A model generated the notes under the pieces. That model was not told the origin of the DNA and did not search any database. It saw nothing but the letters and a program-made list of their open reading frames with translations. A stretch of 64,000 nucleotides of DNA from Aquimarina aggregata (GTDB lineage: Bacteria; Bacteroidota; Bacteroidia; Flavobacteriales; Flavobacteriaceae): contig NZ_LQRT01000046.1 of the NCBI RefSeq assembly GCF_001632745.1, forward strand, positions 310,001 to 374,000, read 5' to 3'. The translations under genes and the position numbers were made by a program. How positions within the stretch are numbered: position 1 is the first letter of the stretch; every line of letters begins with the position of its first letter. Below are positions 17,174 to 25,549 of the stretch, in pieces.

Positions 17174-17977
17174 ATGAAAACCATAGTTTTTGAATCACAA
17201 AAAACTATTCTATTAAGAATTCCTCTTATAGCAATATTGATTTTTAACACCAAAATGCTAGCGCAACAAGAAACCATAAAAACGACTCGAATAGCTAACA
17301 AATTAACAAGACTTTATAAAGAAGTGATTGCCAATGATTATCAAGTAAGAGAAACCGAAATTAACAACTTAAAACGCCTTTTAAATACCAATACTGTAAG
17401 GTTCTCTAAAAAAGAAACCATATTAATGTCGATCGTATTATCTATTGGTTTAGGTAGTTTGATAGTAGTTTATTTAAGAAAGCGAAAAAAACTAAGAGCT
17501 ATAAGACATAAAAATAGAAATCAAGAACTTTCCTCTTATAATGAACATATCAAAGCAGAGCAACTTTCTGCTACACTTATTGCTCAAGAAGAAAAGATAA
17601 AAAAGTTAGCAGAGTATAATAATGAACTCTTTGAAGTAATAGAAAAGAGCGCACCTCAAGATGTAGAAAAAATAAAACAGGATATTGATCAATTGCTTAG
17701 CGATCTCAAAATAGATTCTATAATACCTCATAAAACCGAAAAACCTCAAGAGACAAAGCATAGTAGGCTGTTATATGTGTTAAAACAAAAACATCCAAGT
17801 CTTTCTAAGACAGATCTAAAACATTGTCTTTTTATATACATGCAGCTTTCACTAAAAGAAACTGCAGCATTACTTCATGTAACTATTGCAACAGTAAAAA
17901 GTGGTAGACATCGAGCAAAAAACAAAATTAATCTCAATCCTAATAGTAAACTAAGAGAATACTTAGATCAAATATGA
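17174..17977 (+). CDS. membrane-anchored LuxR-like HTH regulator
   Basis: The 267-residue protein has an N-terminal signal or helix (residues 13-30), a short outside segment, a membrane helix (83-101), a coiled coil (105-185) and a C-terminal DNA-binding domain. The domain reads LSKTDLKHCLFIYMQLSLKE then TAALLHVTIATVKSGRHRAK, the four-helix GerE/LuxR form. It resembles the regulator at 20315-20968 in architecture and C-terminus (LSKTDLKHCLFIY against FSDAEIQHCVFLY). Direct membrane-to-DNA signalling is inferred. The ligand is unknown. Confidence 0.72.
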   Translation: MKTIVFESQKTILLRIPLIAILIFNTKMLAQQETIKTTRIANKLTRLYKEVIANDYQVRETEINNLKRLLNTNTVRFSKKETILMSIVLSIGLGSLIVVYLRKRKKLRAIRHKNRNQELSSYNEHIKAEQLSATLIAQEEKIKKLAEYNNELFEVIEKSAPQDVEKIKQDIDQLLSDLKIDSIIPHKTEKPQETKHSRLLYVLKQKHPSLSKTDLKHCLFIYMQLSLKETAALLHVTIATVKSGRHRAKNKINLNPNSKLREYLDQI

Positions 17978-18242
17978 TTAATTTTATTTTTTAATTCTTA
18001 TTGGTTAAAATATAAAGAGCCACTCATAAATATATACAACCCCCTATTACCCGAAAAATAATAGCATATACATCTAGAGCAACTCTTTACTATACAAACT
18101 AATTCTGTTGTGAATTATAATTTTCTAAAGTCTTTTCTTTTTACATTCTTAATAGATAATTTTCGCTTCTTACTATTATAACAGATTGCTTCTAGAAGGA
18201 TGAGAAAAATAGATTCGAAACAAAACATTTTTAACTTGCCTT

Positions 18243-18812
18243 TTAAACTTTAAAAACAAAACTTTCTAGGTCTAGCTTTGTATTTATGATCCCTACTCGT
18301 ACAATATTATTTTTTTCATCTAATAAATAAGTTGTGGGTGTAGACTCGACTTGGTAATCATTGATCACTTTGATAGTCCCCACTAATTGCACAAAACTAT
18401 ACTGATTTTCTTTAGAGTGTTTTTTTAAATCTTCAACAGTAATCCCTTCTTCAATAACAATTACATCAAGATTTGTATATTCTTTCGAAAAATTGTGTAG
18501 CTCAGGATAATACTCTTTGCAATAGTTACAGTCTTTAGATCCAAAGACTAAAATTTTTCTTTTTTCGTTAGAAAAATCATTAAGACTAATTATTGCACCT
18601 TCTTTATTAAGCAATTCAAAATTTGGTGCTGGTGGTTTATCTATACTGGTTTCTGTATAAACATTATTTGTAAAAGACATAGATGCAACTTTATCTTCTA
18701 GTGTTTCTATTTTTACTAAAGCCGTATCTAAAGAGAACTTCATTATCACCAATAAAATGATACAAGAAATTGTTACAGTAGTCAGAATCCCAGAAATAAT
18801 ATTTGATTTCAT
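18243..18812 (-). CDS. membrane-tethered thioredoxin-like protein
   Basis: The 189-residue protein has an N-terminal helix (ILTTVTISCIILLVIMKF) and a TlpA/AhpC-type redoxin domain with FGSKDCNYCKEYYPEL (CxxC active site, CNYC) and the cis-Pro segment STPTTYLLDEKN. It should work in the periplasm as a thiol oxidoreductase. It starts 114 bp after the stop of the lipoprotein gene at 18926 and may be cotranscribed with it. Its partner is not identifiable. Confidence 0.75.
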   Translation of the reverse strand: MKSNIISGILTTVTISCIILLVIMKFSLDTALVKIETLEDKVASMSFTNNVYTETSIDKPPAPNFELLNKEGAIISLNDFSNEKRKILVFGSKDCNYCKEYYPELHNFSKEYTNLDVIVIEEGITVEDLKKHSKENQYSFVQLVGTIKVINDYQVESTPTTYLLDEKNNIVRVGIINTKLDLESFVFKV

Positions 18813-18925
18813 GTTTTCTTAGTTAAAAATTAAAGAGCTGTCCTAAGATATTTTAATCCCCCTTTGCCCCAAAAAAGCAAGCACATCCAGAACAACCCTT
18901 TAATAAAAGTTGGTTTTATGAAGTT

Positions 18926-19978
18926 TTATAAATTTCTACAGTTTTCTCTTTTTTTCGAATACCTCCAAAAAGTACTTTTTACCTTATAGGTTTGTTTTGG
19001 AATATTTCTAAAATGATTTGGGAAAGCTTTCCAGATACTATTTCTCTCAAAAACGGTTACTGGATCCTTACCAAATGGCTTTACATATGTTACATTAGCA
19101 TCTCCAAGGATATGTACATCTAGGCTATAATTTCTTTCTTCCTCTCTTTTTTCAGCTATAATTCTAAAATCGCAACGTTTACCCTTAGGTACTACATCTC
19201 CATTTTGCCAATTAATAACATCTGTTCTACTTTCTTTTTTAGTTCTTTTTGTGTTGATTCCACTTTCAAAACCTATTTCGGTACCAAAATCAACTCCAGC
19301 ACCCAAAAATTTAGATGATACTTTAAAAGTTAGTTTTGCATTTACTTTATTGGTAAATTCAAGAGATTCTTCTGTAGATCTTTCATAACTGTACGCTCTA
19401 CCACTTAGTGTAACAGCTCTATCCCTACGTCCTCTTTCGTTTATTACTTGTAATGTAAATGGCCCTTGAATGGTACGAACTTTAGCTCCTCTTACTTCTT
19501 TTCTTCGTAACTCCCAAGTTGCGGGGTTTTCGCTACCCTTACATTGTGCAAAATATTGTGGGCGATGCGGAAAATTATACCAAGAACATATATTTCTATT
19601 TTCATGTCTAAACGTCCAACTCATACCACCTACGAATTGTCTTTGATCTCTTCTCCATTTTGGAGCTTTTGTAGTATATCTCGCCATGGCTTGTTGCTCA
19701 TCAGAGCCACTCATTCCATTATTATTCAAATCTCTACTAGTCATAACTCTACGAAAATGACTGTTGTTCTTAGCATTATTGAACCTGGTAGCTCTTAATT
19801 TTAAATACTCCTCTTCAGAAATTTGATCTCCCGACTTTGTGATGACAAAAGTGTTTTCGGTGTCTAAGGTTGTATCAATAAGAGTCGATTCTGTTGGAAG
19901 TGTTTCTTCGGTTTGTTTTTCACAGGATACAATTATTAATATTGCTCCTACTAAAATTATTGGTTTTAAGATTTTCAT
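18926..19978 (-). CDS. lipoprotein with an aerolysin/ETX-MTX2-like strand pattern (candidate)
   Basis: The 350-residue protein has a lipoprotein signal (ILVGAILIIVSC, Cys19) and a DLNNNGMSGSDE loop (83-94) that fits the EF-hand consensus. Residues about 185-300 show long alternating Ser/Thr-rich strands: STEESLEFTNKVNAKLTFKV, a Gly-rich turn (FLGAGVDFG), a second strand pair, then VVPKGKRCDFRII. That order resembles the membrane-inserting region of aerolysin-like pore-forming proteins, ending in their P-x-G-x strand. The resemblance is by eye; no catalytic motif exists. Five cysteines follow the lipid-anchored one. It may be a pore-former or a structural surface protein. Confidence 0.4.
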   Translation of the reverse strand: MKILKPIILVGAILIIVSCEKQTEETLPTESTLIDTTLDTENTFVITKSGDQISEEEYLKLRATRFNNAKNNSHFRRVMTSRDLNNNGMSGSDEQQAMARYTTKAPKWRRDQRQFVGGMSWTFRHENRNICSWYNFPHRPQYFAQCKGSENPATWELRRKEVRGAKVRTIQGPFTLQVINERGRRDRAVTLSGRAYSYERSTEESLEFTNKVNAKLTFKVSSKFLGAGVDFGTEIGFESGINTKRTKKESRTDVINWQNGDVVPKGKRCDFRIIAEKREEERNYSLDVHILGDANVTYVKPFGKDPVTVFERNSIWKAFPNHFRNIPKQTYKVKSTFWRYSKKRENCRNL

Positions 19979-20314
19979 AATTTTAAGTTTAAAGATTTAA
20001 TAAATAAAATTAATTATCAAGTTGATCAACGTGACAAATCTATTCTTTAGACAGGAAGAAAAATAAATTTTTAGGTATGCAAAAGGTTGGCAAAAAGTAT
20101 GCATTTTGCTAGAAAAGGTTGGCAAAAAAAGTTCTTTACGCTAAACAAAAACTTAACTTATGGTTAAACCCCACTACTACTTAAATTAAACTAAACTATT
20201 GAAGGAAAATTATTTGAACATATTTTTTACAAGGTGTCTATAAAAAATCTAGTTTATAGTTTAGACGTATATATAATTTGGTAAATCATGGTTGCGAAAG
20301 ATAGGACTCCAGGA
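19979..20314. other. 336-bp intergenic region with direct repeats
   Basis: It contains a -7-like box for the lipoprotein gene (minus-strand TAGATTTG, 20035-20042) and two 16-bp direct repeats beyond it (20081-20096 and 20113-20128). No gene is seen. Confidence 0.55.
20081..20128. repeat. two 16-bp direct repeats upstream of the lipoprotein gene
   Basis: AAAAGGTTGGCAAAAA occurs at 20081-20096 and 20113-20128, 32 bp apart (about three helix turns). They lie 39-86 bp upstream of a -7-like box, where an activator would bind. TATGC also repeats (20097 region and 20076 region). Confidence 0.55.
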
Positions 20315-20968
20315 CTAGTTCATCATCAGGGATTTAACATGTGATTTAAAATTTGAAACATTATTCTTAAGAATTTTGCTTCGAACTTTGCATCGTATTG
20401 TTTGAACTTCTGAAATTTGCATTTGAAGCGTTTTTGCAGTTTTATCTTCAGGTATTTCTAAATATAAAAAAACACAATGCTGTATCTCGGCATCAGAAAA
20501 ATTTGGATATAAAGGTCGTAATTGGTTTGCTATAATATCATGAAAAGGTAAATAGCTTATTTTTTTTTCTTTGGGTTTAGATTTTAAACTATGCTCATGA
20601 AAACCTGTTACCATATCGCAATTTGCTGCCATTTTAGTTTCAAAAAAATGCCCTAACGCTCTTCCTCTTCCTGACTTAATAAATGCAAGTTCTTGTTTTT
20701 GTTTTTTCAAAAGTACATCTGCAATTTTATTTTCTAGCTTATACTTTTTTATTTTTTGATCTCTCTTTTTAATTTCTGTAGAACACCATAGAAATAAGCC
20801 TAACAAACCTATTACTAGTATTGGTAAAATTATAAAAAACACAAGCTCTGTATTGTAAGAAAGTCCAACTATCTCATAGCTATGATAGTCTCGTTCTTTA
20901 GGAAAAGAAAGAGTATTTGATACTCCTTCTAAATCAGATAATATATAATCATTTAAAGTAAGTGACAT
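20315..20968 (-). CDS. membrane-anchored LuxR-like HTH regulator (second copy)
   Basis: The 217-residue protein has a short outside N-terminus, one membrane helix (41-62), a charged coiled coil (65-95) and a C-terminal HTH domain with FSDAEIQHCVFLYLEIPEDK then TAKTLQMQISEVQTIRCKVR. It looks like a shortened paralogue of the regulator at 17174-17977. Together they flank the redoxin and lipoprotein genes. The motif AGTAGGGTAAA lies upstream of both regulators in the same orientation. A role in controlling the flanked genes is inferred only. Confidence 0.68.
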   Translation of the reverse strand: MSLTLNDYILSDLEGVSNTLSFPKERDYHSYEIVGLSYNTELVFFIILPILVIGLLGLFLWCSTEIKKRDQKIKKYKLENKIADVLLKKQKQELAFIKSGRGRALGHFFETKMAANCDMVTGFHEHSLKSKPKEKKISYLPFHDIIANQLRPLYPNFSDAEIQHCVFLYLEIPEDKTAKTLQMQISEVQTIRCKVRSKILKNNVSNFKSHVKSLMMN

Positions 20969-21033
20969 TTGGATATACGAATTTGTGTTATAGTTTAAGC
21001 CTAATTACTTATTATATAACAATCAAATTCGGG

Positions 21034-21075
21034 TTTACCCTACTCATTAATGGGTAAAATATTCAATACTTTACC
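21034..21075. promoter_or_regulatory. cluster of inverted GGGTAAA elements
   Basis: TTTACCC (21034-21040), GGGTAAA (21052-21058) and TTTACC (21070-21075) alternate in orientation between the HTH regulator and oxyR. The first belongs to an 11-mer, AGTAGGGTAAA on the minus strand (21034-21044), that recurs at 16967-16977. Confidence 0.4.
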
Positions 21076-21232
21076 ATAAGGATTACATTATTTAAACCTT
21101 GACAATTAAAACTACTACTATACACTTAATCCAAAATAGTTCCTATTTTAGGTAACAAAAGATTATTTACTTAATAAAATAGATAAAATAAATTTTTACC
21201 ACAACCTTAATAGTTTTAACTAATAGCTTTAT

Positions 21233-21240
21233 TATTTTTG
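21233..21240 (+). promoter_or_regulatory. -7 promoter box of oxyR (TATTTTTG)
   Basis: It matches TAnnTTTG and lies 21 bp before the oxyR start. A clear -33 box is not seen. Confidence 0.4.
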
Positions 21241-21261
21241 TGATCCAAAAATAGCACAACT

Positions 21262-22206
21262 ATGACCATAACTCAATTAAAGTATGTATTGGCGGTAGCA
21301 GAACATAAAAACTTTACTAAAGCCGCAGAGAAAACTTTTGTAACACAACCTACATTAAGTATGCAGATTCAAAAATTAGAAGATGAATTAGACATTCTTA
21401 TTTTTGATCGTAGTAAAAAACCAATTGCCCTAACAGAGGTAGGAAGTAAATTAGTGCATCAAGCTCGAAATATTGTAAATGAAAGTGAACGAATTCAAGA
21501 TATTGTTGATCAACAAAAGGGATTTATTGGGGGTGAGTTTAAACTAGGAGTTATCCCGACGGTAATGCCTACTCTATTACCTATGTTTTTAACTAATTTT
21601 ATTAAGAAATATCCCAAAGTAAAACTTAAAATAGAAGAACTTCATACAGAAGCTATAGTAGAACGGTTACAAGACGGTCATCTTGATGCGGCAATTGCGG
21701 CAACTCCATTAGAAATAGATACAATAAAGGAACGTGTTTTGTATTATGAACCTTTTGTTGGATATGTCCCTACAAATCATAGGTTAAGTAAGAAAAGTAA
21801 ACTTGACACTGCTGATCTTGATATTGATGATATGTTACTTTTAGAAGATGGTCATTGTTTTAGAGATGGGATTCTTAATTTATGTAAAACAAAAAGAAGT
21901 TATGATGAAGATCATTTTCAATTAGAGAGCGGAAGCTTCGAAACCTTAATAAAATTAGCTAATGAAGGATTAGGAATGACATTGCTACCCTATCTACACA
22001 CTTTAGATATTAAAAATACTGAAAAAAGCAATCTTCATTACTTTAACGAACCATCTCCTGCAAGAGAAGTAAGCCTTATTTTTAACAAGAGTGAATTAAA
22101 AATGCAAATCATAGAGGCTTTACATAACACAATAGCCGGAGTTATAAAAGGTGCTATTACTTTTCAGAATGTAGAAATTATTAGTCCTTTGGCTAAAAAC
22201 TTATAA
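21262..22206 (+). CDS. oxyR: OxyR, peroxide-sensing LysR-type regulator
   Basis: The 314-residue protein has an N-terminal winged HTH (MTITQLKYVLAVAEHKNFTK then AAEKTFVTQPTLSMQIQKLE) and a LysR effector domain. Within DGHCFRDGILNLC the two cysteines fall at residues 199 and 208, the same numbers as the redox pair of E. coli OxyR. That strongly supports peroxide sensing by a disulfide switch. katG, with an OxyR-like operator upstream, is 30 kb away in this window. It is a single gene followed by a strong terminator. Confidence 0.92.
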   Translation: MTITQLKYVLAVAEHKNFTKAAEKTFVTQPTLSMQIQKLEDELDILIFDRSKKPIALTEVGSKLVHQARNIVNESERIQDIVDQQKGFIGGEFKLGVIPTVMPTLLPMFLTNFIKKYPKVKLKIEELHTEAIVERLQDGHLDAAIAATPLEIDTIKERVLYYEPFVGYVPTNHRLSKKSKLDTADLDIDDMLLLEDGHCFRDGILNLCKTKRSYDEDHFQLESGSFETLIKLANEGLGMTLLPYLHTLDIKNTEKSNLHYFNEPSPAREVSLIFNKSELKMQIIEALHNTIAGVIKGAITFQNVEIISPLAKNL

Positions 22207-22270
22207 TAGTTATTCTAAGTCTTGGGTAAAACCTTAAATATATTAGATACTAAAAAACTACAATTATTAA

Positions 22271-22297
22271 AAAAGCGACTCGAAAGTCGCTTTTTTT
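22271..22297. terminator. terminator between oxyR and a small convergent gene
   Basis: AAAAGCGACT CGAA AGTCGCTTTT is a 10-bp perfect stem with a tetraloop and T-runs on both sides. Confidence 0.88.
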
Positions 22298-22300
22298 ATG

Positions 22301-22498
22301 TTATTGATTTAAATAAATTAAACAAGATTGTAATTCTGGTTGTTTCACTGTTAGTGATTGAATCCAAATCTTTAGTTCTTCAATTTCATGTGGAAGTAAT
22401 CTGTTTAGTGCTTTCAGTACTTCCTTTGTAAAAAGATTAACATCAAAACTTACTTTTCTAAGGACCGTCTTGGTATAATCAAACATAGCTCTAGCCAT
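22301..22498 (-). CDS. small conserved protein of unknown function
   Basis: The 65-residue protein begins MARAMFDYTKTVLRKVSFD and contains LKALNRLLPHEIEELKIWI and ELQSCLIYLN. I recognise this composition from short, conserved Bacteroidota proteins without assigned function. There is no signal peptide, so it is cytoplasmic and mostly helical. It shares a terminator with oxyR, ending three bases from it, which supports a real gene. No partner is evident. Confidence 0.75.
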   Translation of the reverse strand: MARAMFDYTKTVLRKVSFDVNLFTKEVLKALNRLLPHEIEELKIWIQSLTVKQPELQSCLIYLNQ

Positions 22499-22632
22499 AT
22501 ATCAAATAGGGGTTTAAAATGTTAGGTTTAAACAAGTAATTGTAGGAATAAGCTTACTGTTTTTAAAGTTGTTTACCCAAATATAGTGAAACATATCTAG
22601 AAAAAAAGTGTTTTAGCGCTTATTTAACATTG

Positions 22633-23433
22633 CTAAAAACTATTATCGCCATCTAGAAGGTCTCCTAAACCACCTAATATACTACCTTCTCCTTTACTTT
22701 TGCCCCCACCTCTTGGAGCTAAAGCTAGTACCCTATTTGCTAATCTACTAAAAGGTAAAGACTGTATATATACTACTCCTGGTCCTGTAAGTGTTGCAAA
22801 AAATAAGCCTTCGCCCCCAAAAATGGTATTTTTTATACCACCTACAAATTCGATATCATAGTTTACACCTTTAGAGAATCCTATAATACACCCTGTATCA
22901 ATTTTTAAGCGTTCTCCTGCTTGTAATTCTTTTCTAGCTGTGGTACCACCTGCATGTACAAATGCCATACCATCACCTTCTAGTTTCTGCATGATAAACC
23001 CCTCTCCACCAAATAATCCTCGTCCTAGTTTTCTAGAAAACTCTATGCCAACAGAAACGCCTTTTGCAGCGCATAAAAAAGCATCTTTTTGACAAATAAA
23101 TTTTCCGCCATAATTAGTTAAATCTATAGGTATTATTTTTCCTGGATATGGTGATGCAAAACTTACTTTCTTTTTTCCTACAACTTCATTATAAAAGGCT
23201 GTCATGAACAAACTTTCTCCTGTTAAAAGCCTCTTTCCCGCTCCAAAGATTTTGCCCATAACACCTTTGTCTTTATTCGAGCCATCTCCAAAAATGGTAT
23301 CCATTTTAATCCCATCTTCCATCATCATAAAACTACCAGCTTCTGCTATAACCCCTTCTTGTGGATCTAATTCTATTTCCACATATTGCATTTCTTCACC
23401 TATAATTTCGTAATCGATTTCGTGTGCTGTCAT
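22633..23433 (-). CDS. AIM24 / TIGR00266 family protein
   Basis: The 266-residue protein matches the AIM24-like family throughout: ELDPQEGVIAEAGSFMMMED at the start, GESLFMTAFYNE, SPYPGKIIPIDL, FIMQKLEGDGMAFVHAGG and FVGGIKNTIFGGEGLFFATL. The fold is a beta-rich, TRAP-like barrel. The yeast relative acts in mitochondrial membrane organisation; the bacterial role is unknown. The Gly/Ser-rich C-terminus (GGGKSKGEGSILGGLGD) is usual in the family. It is followed on the same strand by nothing obvious. Confidence 0.85.
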   Translation of the reverse strand: MTAHEIDYEIIGEEMQYVEIELDPQEGVIAEAGSFMMMEDGIKMDTIFGDGSNKDKGVMGKIFGAGKRLLTGESLFMTAFYNEVVGKKKVSFASPYPGKIIPIDLTNYGGKFICQKDAFLCAAKGVSVGIEFSRKLGRGLFGGEGFIMQKLEGDGMAFVHAGGTTARKELQAGERLKIDTGCIIGFSKGVNYDIEFVGGIKNTIFGGEGLFFATLTGPGVVYIQSLPFSRLANRVLALAPRGGGKSKGEGSILGGLGDLLDGDNSF

Positions 23434-23531
23434 ACTATTTACTATAAATTGATTTATGAATATTTACTTTATGAGTAAACAATACTTCAATTATGTTACA
23501 CATTCTTAAACGAACCTTATAACTCACTTGA

Positions 23532-23987
23532 TTAATGCTTCACTTTCACTGTCCATTCAAAATTAAAAGTTGATACTACTACTCCCTCTTTATTTGTACC
23601 AACTGCTTTCATCCATACAGTCTGTCCTTCTCCAGTCTCAATAGTCTTTTTTATTGCATCTGCCACTAAATGGCCATCGTTGCAGACAAATGTTATTCTA
23701 CCCGTTGCTTTTTTGGTAAAACTTGCATTATTATTGGCTACTAACATTGATATTTTTTTTCCACTATTACGTATATATCCTGTAACTAGAGCTCCTGTCG
23801 TTAATTCTGCAGCCATACCTTGAACTGCCCAGAACATAGAGTTAAAAGGATTTTGATTTATCCACCTATGCTTTACACTAACAGTACAGTTATCTCTATC
23901 AATACTTTTTACACGCACTCCGCATATCCAAGCAGATGGTAATTTTAGAAATAAAAAGGTATTTAACTTACCCGGAGTAATATTCAT
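23532..23987 (-). CDS. DUF4442 hotdog-fold protein
   Basis: The 151-residue protein fits the DUF4442 branch of hotdog-fold thioesterase-like proteins: LPSAWICGVRVKSIDRDNCT, NPFNSMFWAVQGMAAELTTG and FNFEWTVKVKH at the end. Members are related to PaaI thioesterases, but enzymatic activity is not proven for this group. It is cytoplasmic, without a signal peptide, and lies 98 bp upstream of the AIM24-like gene in the same direction, so they might be cotranscribed. Confidence 0.75.
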   Translation of the reverse strand: MNITPGKLNTFLFLKLPSAWICGVRVKSIDRDNCTVSVKHRWINQNPFNSMFWAVQGMAAELTTGALVTGYIRNSGKKISMLVANNNASFTKKATGRITFVCNDGHLVADAIKKTIETGEGQTVWMKAVGTNKEGVVVSTFNFEWTVKVKH

Positions 23988-24082
23988 GATTTTCTAATTT
24001 TAGTTATTACAATATAGGCAAAAGAAACAAGCATCAAAATAATTCAAAATCTTAAAATTATGTTAAATTATGGTACTATGTT

Positions 24083-24114
24083 TTGCATAATACCTTTTTT
24101 TAACCATATATTTG
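24083..24114 (+). promoter_or_regulatory. Bacteroidota-type promoter (-33 TTG, -7 TATATTTG)
   Basis: TTG at 24083-24085, a 21-bp spacer, and TATATTTG at 24107-24114 match the phylum consensus well. It lies 28 bp before the DUF4870 gene. Confidence 0.6.
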
Positions 24115-24142
24115 CATAAGAAACTATTATATACTTTTAAAA

Positions 24143-24595
24143 ATGTTAGACAACAACCACAAGAATATAGCCACATTTATGCATCTAGGTGCATTTTCAA
24201 AGTATTTTATTCCTTTTGGAAATTATATAATTCCAATACTTTTATGGACAACCAATAAGGAAAAATCAAACTTTGTAGATGAGAACGGTAAGGAAGCGAT
24301 TAACTTTCAATTAAGTATTTTACTATATACCGTAATATTAGGAATGCTTTCTTTTCCATTCTTCATTTTTAATGTATTTGGTGACGCTTCTGTATCTGAC
24401 CTCTTTCATTTCAATGATTTTTCAATCAATTTATCTGAAGCAGGAGGGTTTAGAACATTAATAGGAGCTTCTTTTATAGGTATTATAGCCTTGGTTGGTT
24501 TTTTCTTAGAAATCATTTTCATTATTACCGCTGCGTTAAAAGCTAATAAAGGAGAGTCATATAGATATCCTCTTTCTATAAGGTTTATTAAATAA
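24143..24595 (+). CDS. DUF4870 membrane protein
   Basis: The 150-residue protein has the family signature NIATFMHLGAFSKYFIPFGN then ILLWTTNKEKSNFVDENGKE, AINFQLSILLYTVI and two further helices, so three or four membrane segments in all. DUF4870 proteins are small integral membrane proteins of unknown function. It has the clearest promoter in the window and heads a run of same-direction genes up to 29035 that includes PadR, PspC and GIN proteins. Confidence 0.83.
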   Translation: MLDNNHKNIATFMHLGAFSKYFIPFGNYIIPILLWTTNKEKSNFVDENGKEAINFQLSILLYTVILGMLSFPFFIFNVFGDASVSDLFHFNDFSINLSEAGGFRTLIGASFIGIIALVGFFLEIIFIITAALKANKGESYRYPLSIRFIK

Positions 24596-24626
24596 TAGTA
24601 AAAAAAACGAAACACAACATACATAA

Positions 24627-25160
24627 ATGAACCCTTCTATCAACATAACATATATTTTAACAACTCTTTTTGCAGGAGTGGCGTCTTTTTTCTTTCATGA
24701 ATTAGCGCACTTTGTAACGGGCAGTTTATTAGGATATGAAATGGGTATGACATTAAACTCTGCCTATTTAATAGAAGGAAAGTATTCGACCGTTTGGCAC
24801 AATCAATTGGTTAGTGCAGCAGGACCAATTTTTACGATATTAACCGGGTTTCTATTTTTTTATATTATCAAAAAAACGAAAAACGTGTATTGGTACCCAT
24901 TTCTATTTTTTGCCTTTTTATTCAGGTTAATGGCAATGATCGTATCTATAATTAACCCTAATGATGAAGCAAGAATTAGTGAGTGGTTAGGCTTAGGAAC
25001 GTGGATACTTCCATTATTAGTTAGCTTTACACTATTTTTTCTAGTCATTAAGACATCAAAAGAACAGAAATACTCTGTAAAATTTAATCTCATCAATTAT
25101 CTTTTAGCATCTGTATGTATTGCAGCTGTTGTATTCTCTGATCAATATTTTTTTAAATAA
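24627..25160 (+). CDS. M50-like intramembrane metalloprotease-related protein
   Basis: The 177-residue protein has five or six helices and the motif FFHELAHFV (HExxH, near residue 23) in the first, followed by LVSAAGPIFTIL, like the second signature of site-2 proteases (M50). The Asp of the classical NPDG motif is not evident, so activity is uncertain and a non-proteolytic relative is possible. It lies 31 bp after the DUF4870 gene and upstream of PadR. Confidence 0.65.
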   Translation: MNPSINITYILTTLFAGVASFFFHELAHFVTGSLLGYEMGMTLNSAYLIEGKYSTVWHNQLVSAAGPIFTILTGFLFFYIIKKTKNVYWYPFLFFAFLFRLMAMIVSIINPNDEARISEWLGLGTWILPLLVSFTLFFLVIKTSKEQKYSVKFNLINYLLASVCIAAVVFSDQYFFK

Positions 25161-25172
25161 CCATCAAACATC

Positions 25173-25191
25173 AATCAAAAAATGAACAGTT
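25173..25191 (+). repeat. leader element, copy 1
   Basis: AATCAAAAAATGAACAGTT, 21 bp before the padR start. A copy with one mismatch is at 27302-27320 and a 16-bp part at 28220-28235, each before another gene. Confidence 0.55.
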
Positions 25192-25212
25192 TAACCTTTA
25201 AAAATTAGTTTT

Positions 25213-25548
25213 ATGAAGATCGAAAACACAAAAGCGCAAATGCGCAAAGGTGTTCTGGAATATTGCATACTTTCTATCCTCAAAGACGATGATGCTTATG
25301 TAGCTGAAATTTTAGAAACCCTAAAAGATGCAAAGATGCTTGTTGTAGAAGGTACTATATACCCCTTACTTACAAGATTAAAAAATGCAGGATTACTTAG
25401 CTATAGATGGGAAGAATCAACATCTGGACCACCACGTAAATATTATGGATTAACAGAAACAGGAAAATTGTTTCTAAAAGAATTAAATACCACTTGGAAC
25501 GAATTACAAAATGCTGTAAATCTGGTAACCAAACAAAAAAAGAAGTAA
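25213..25548 (+). CDS. PadR family transcriptional regulator
   Basis: The 111-residue protein is a complete PadR winged helix: QMRKGVLEYCILSILKDDDA, then EGTIYPLLTRLKNAGLLSYR with the recognition helix, and SGPPRKYYGLTETGKLFLKE for the wing. It is directly followed by the PspC gene (one base between stop and start). In Bacteroidota, padR-pspC pairs are frequent, so this regulator probably controls the operon it sits in. Confidence 0.92.
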   Translation: MKIENTKAQMRKGVLEYCILSILKDDDAYVAEILETLKDAKMLVVEGTIYPLLTRLKNAGLLSYRWEESTSGPPRKYYGLTETGKLFLKELNTTWNELQNAVNLVTKQKKK

Positions 25549-25549
25549 A

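Noticed and set aside
21160..21240. OxyR autoregulatory site before oxyR
   Set aside because: ATAG occurs, but no CTAT follows at seven bases, so the ATAG-N7-CTAT motif is absent here.
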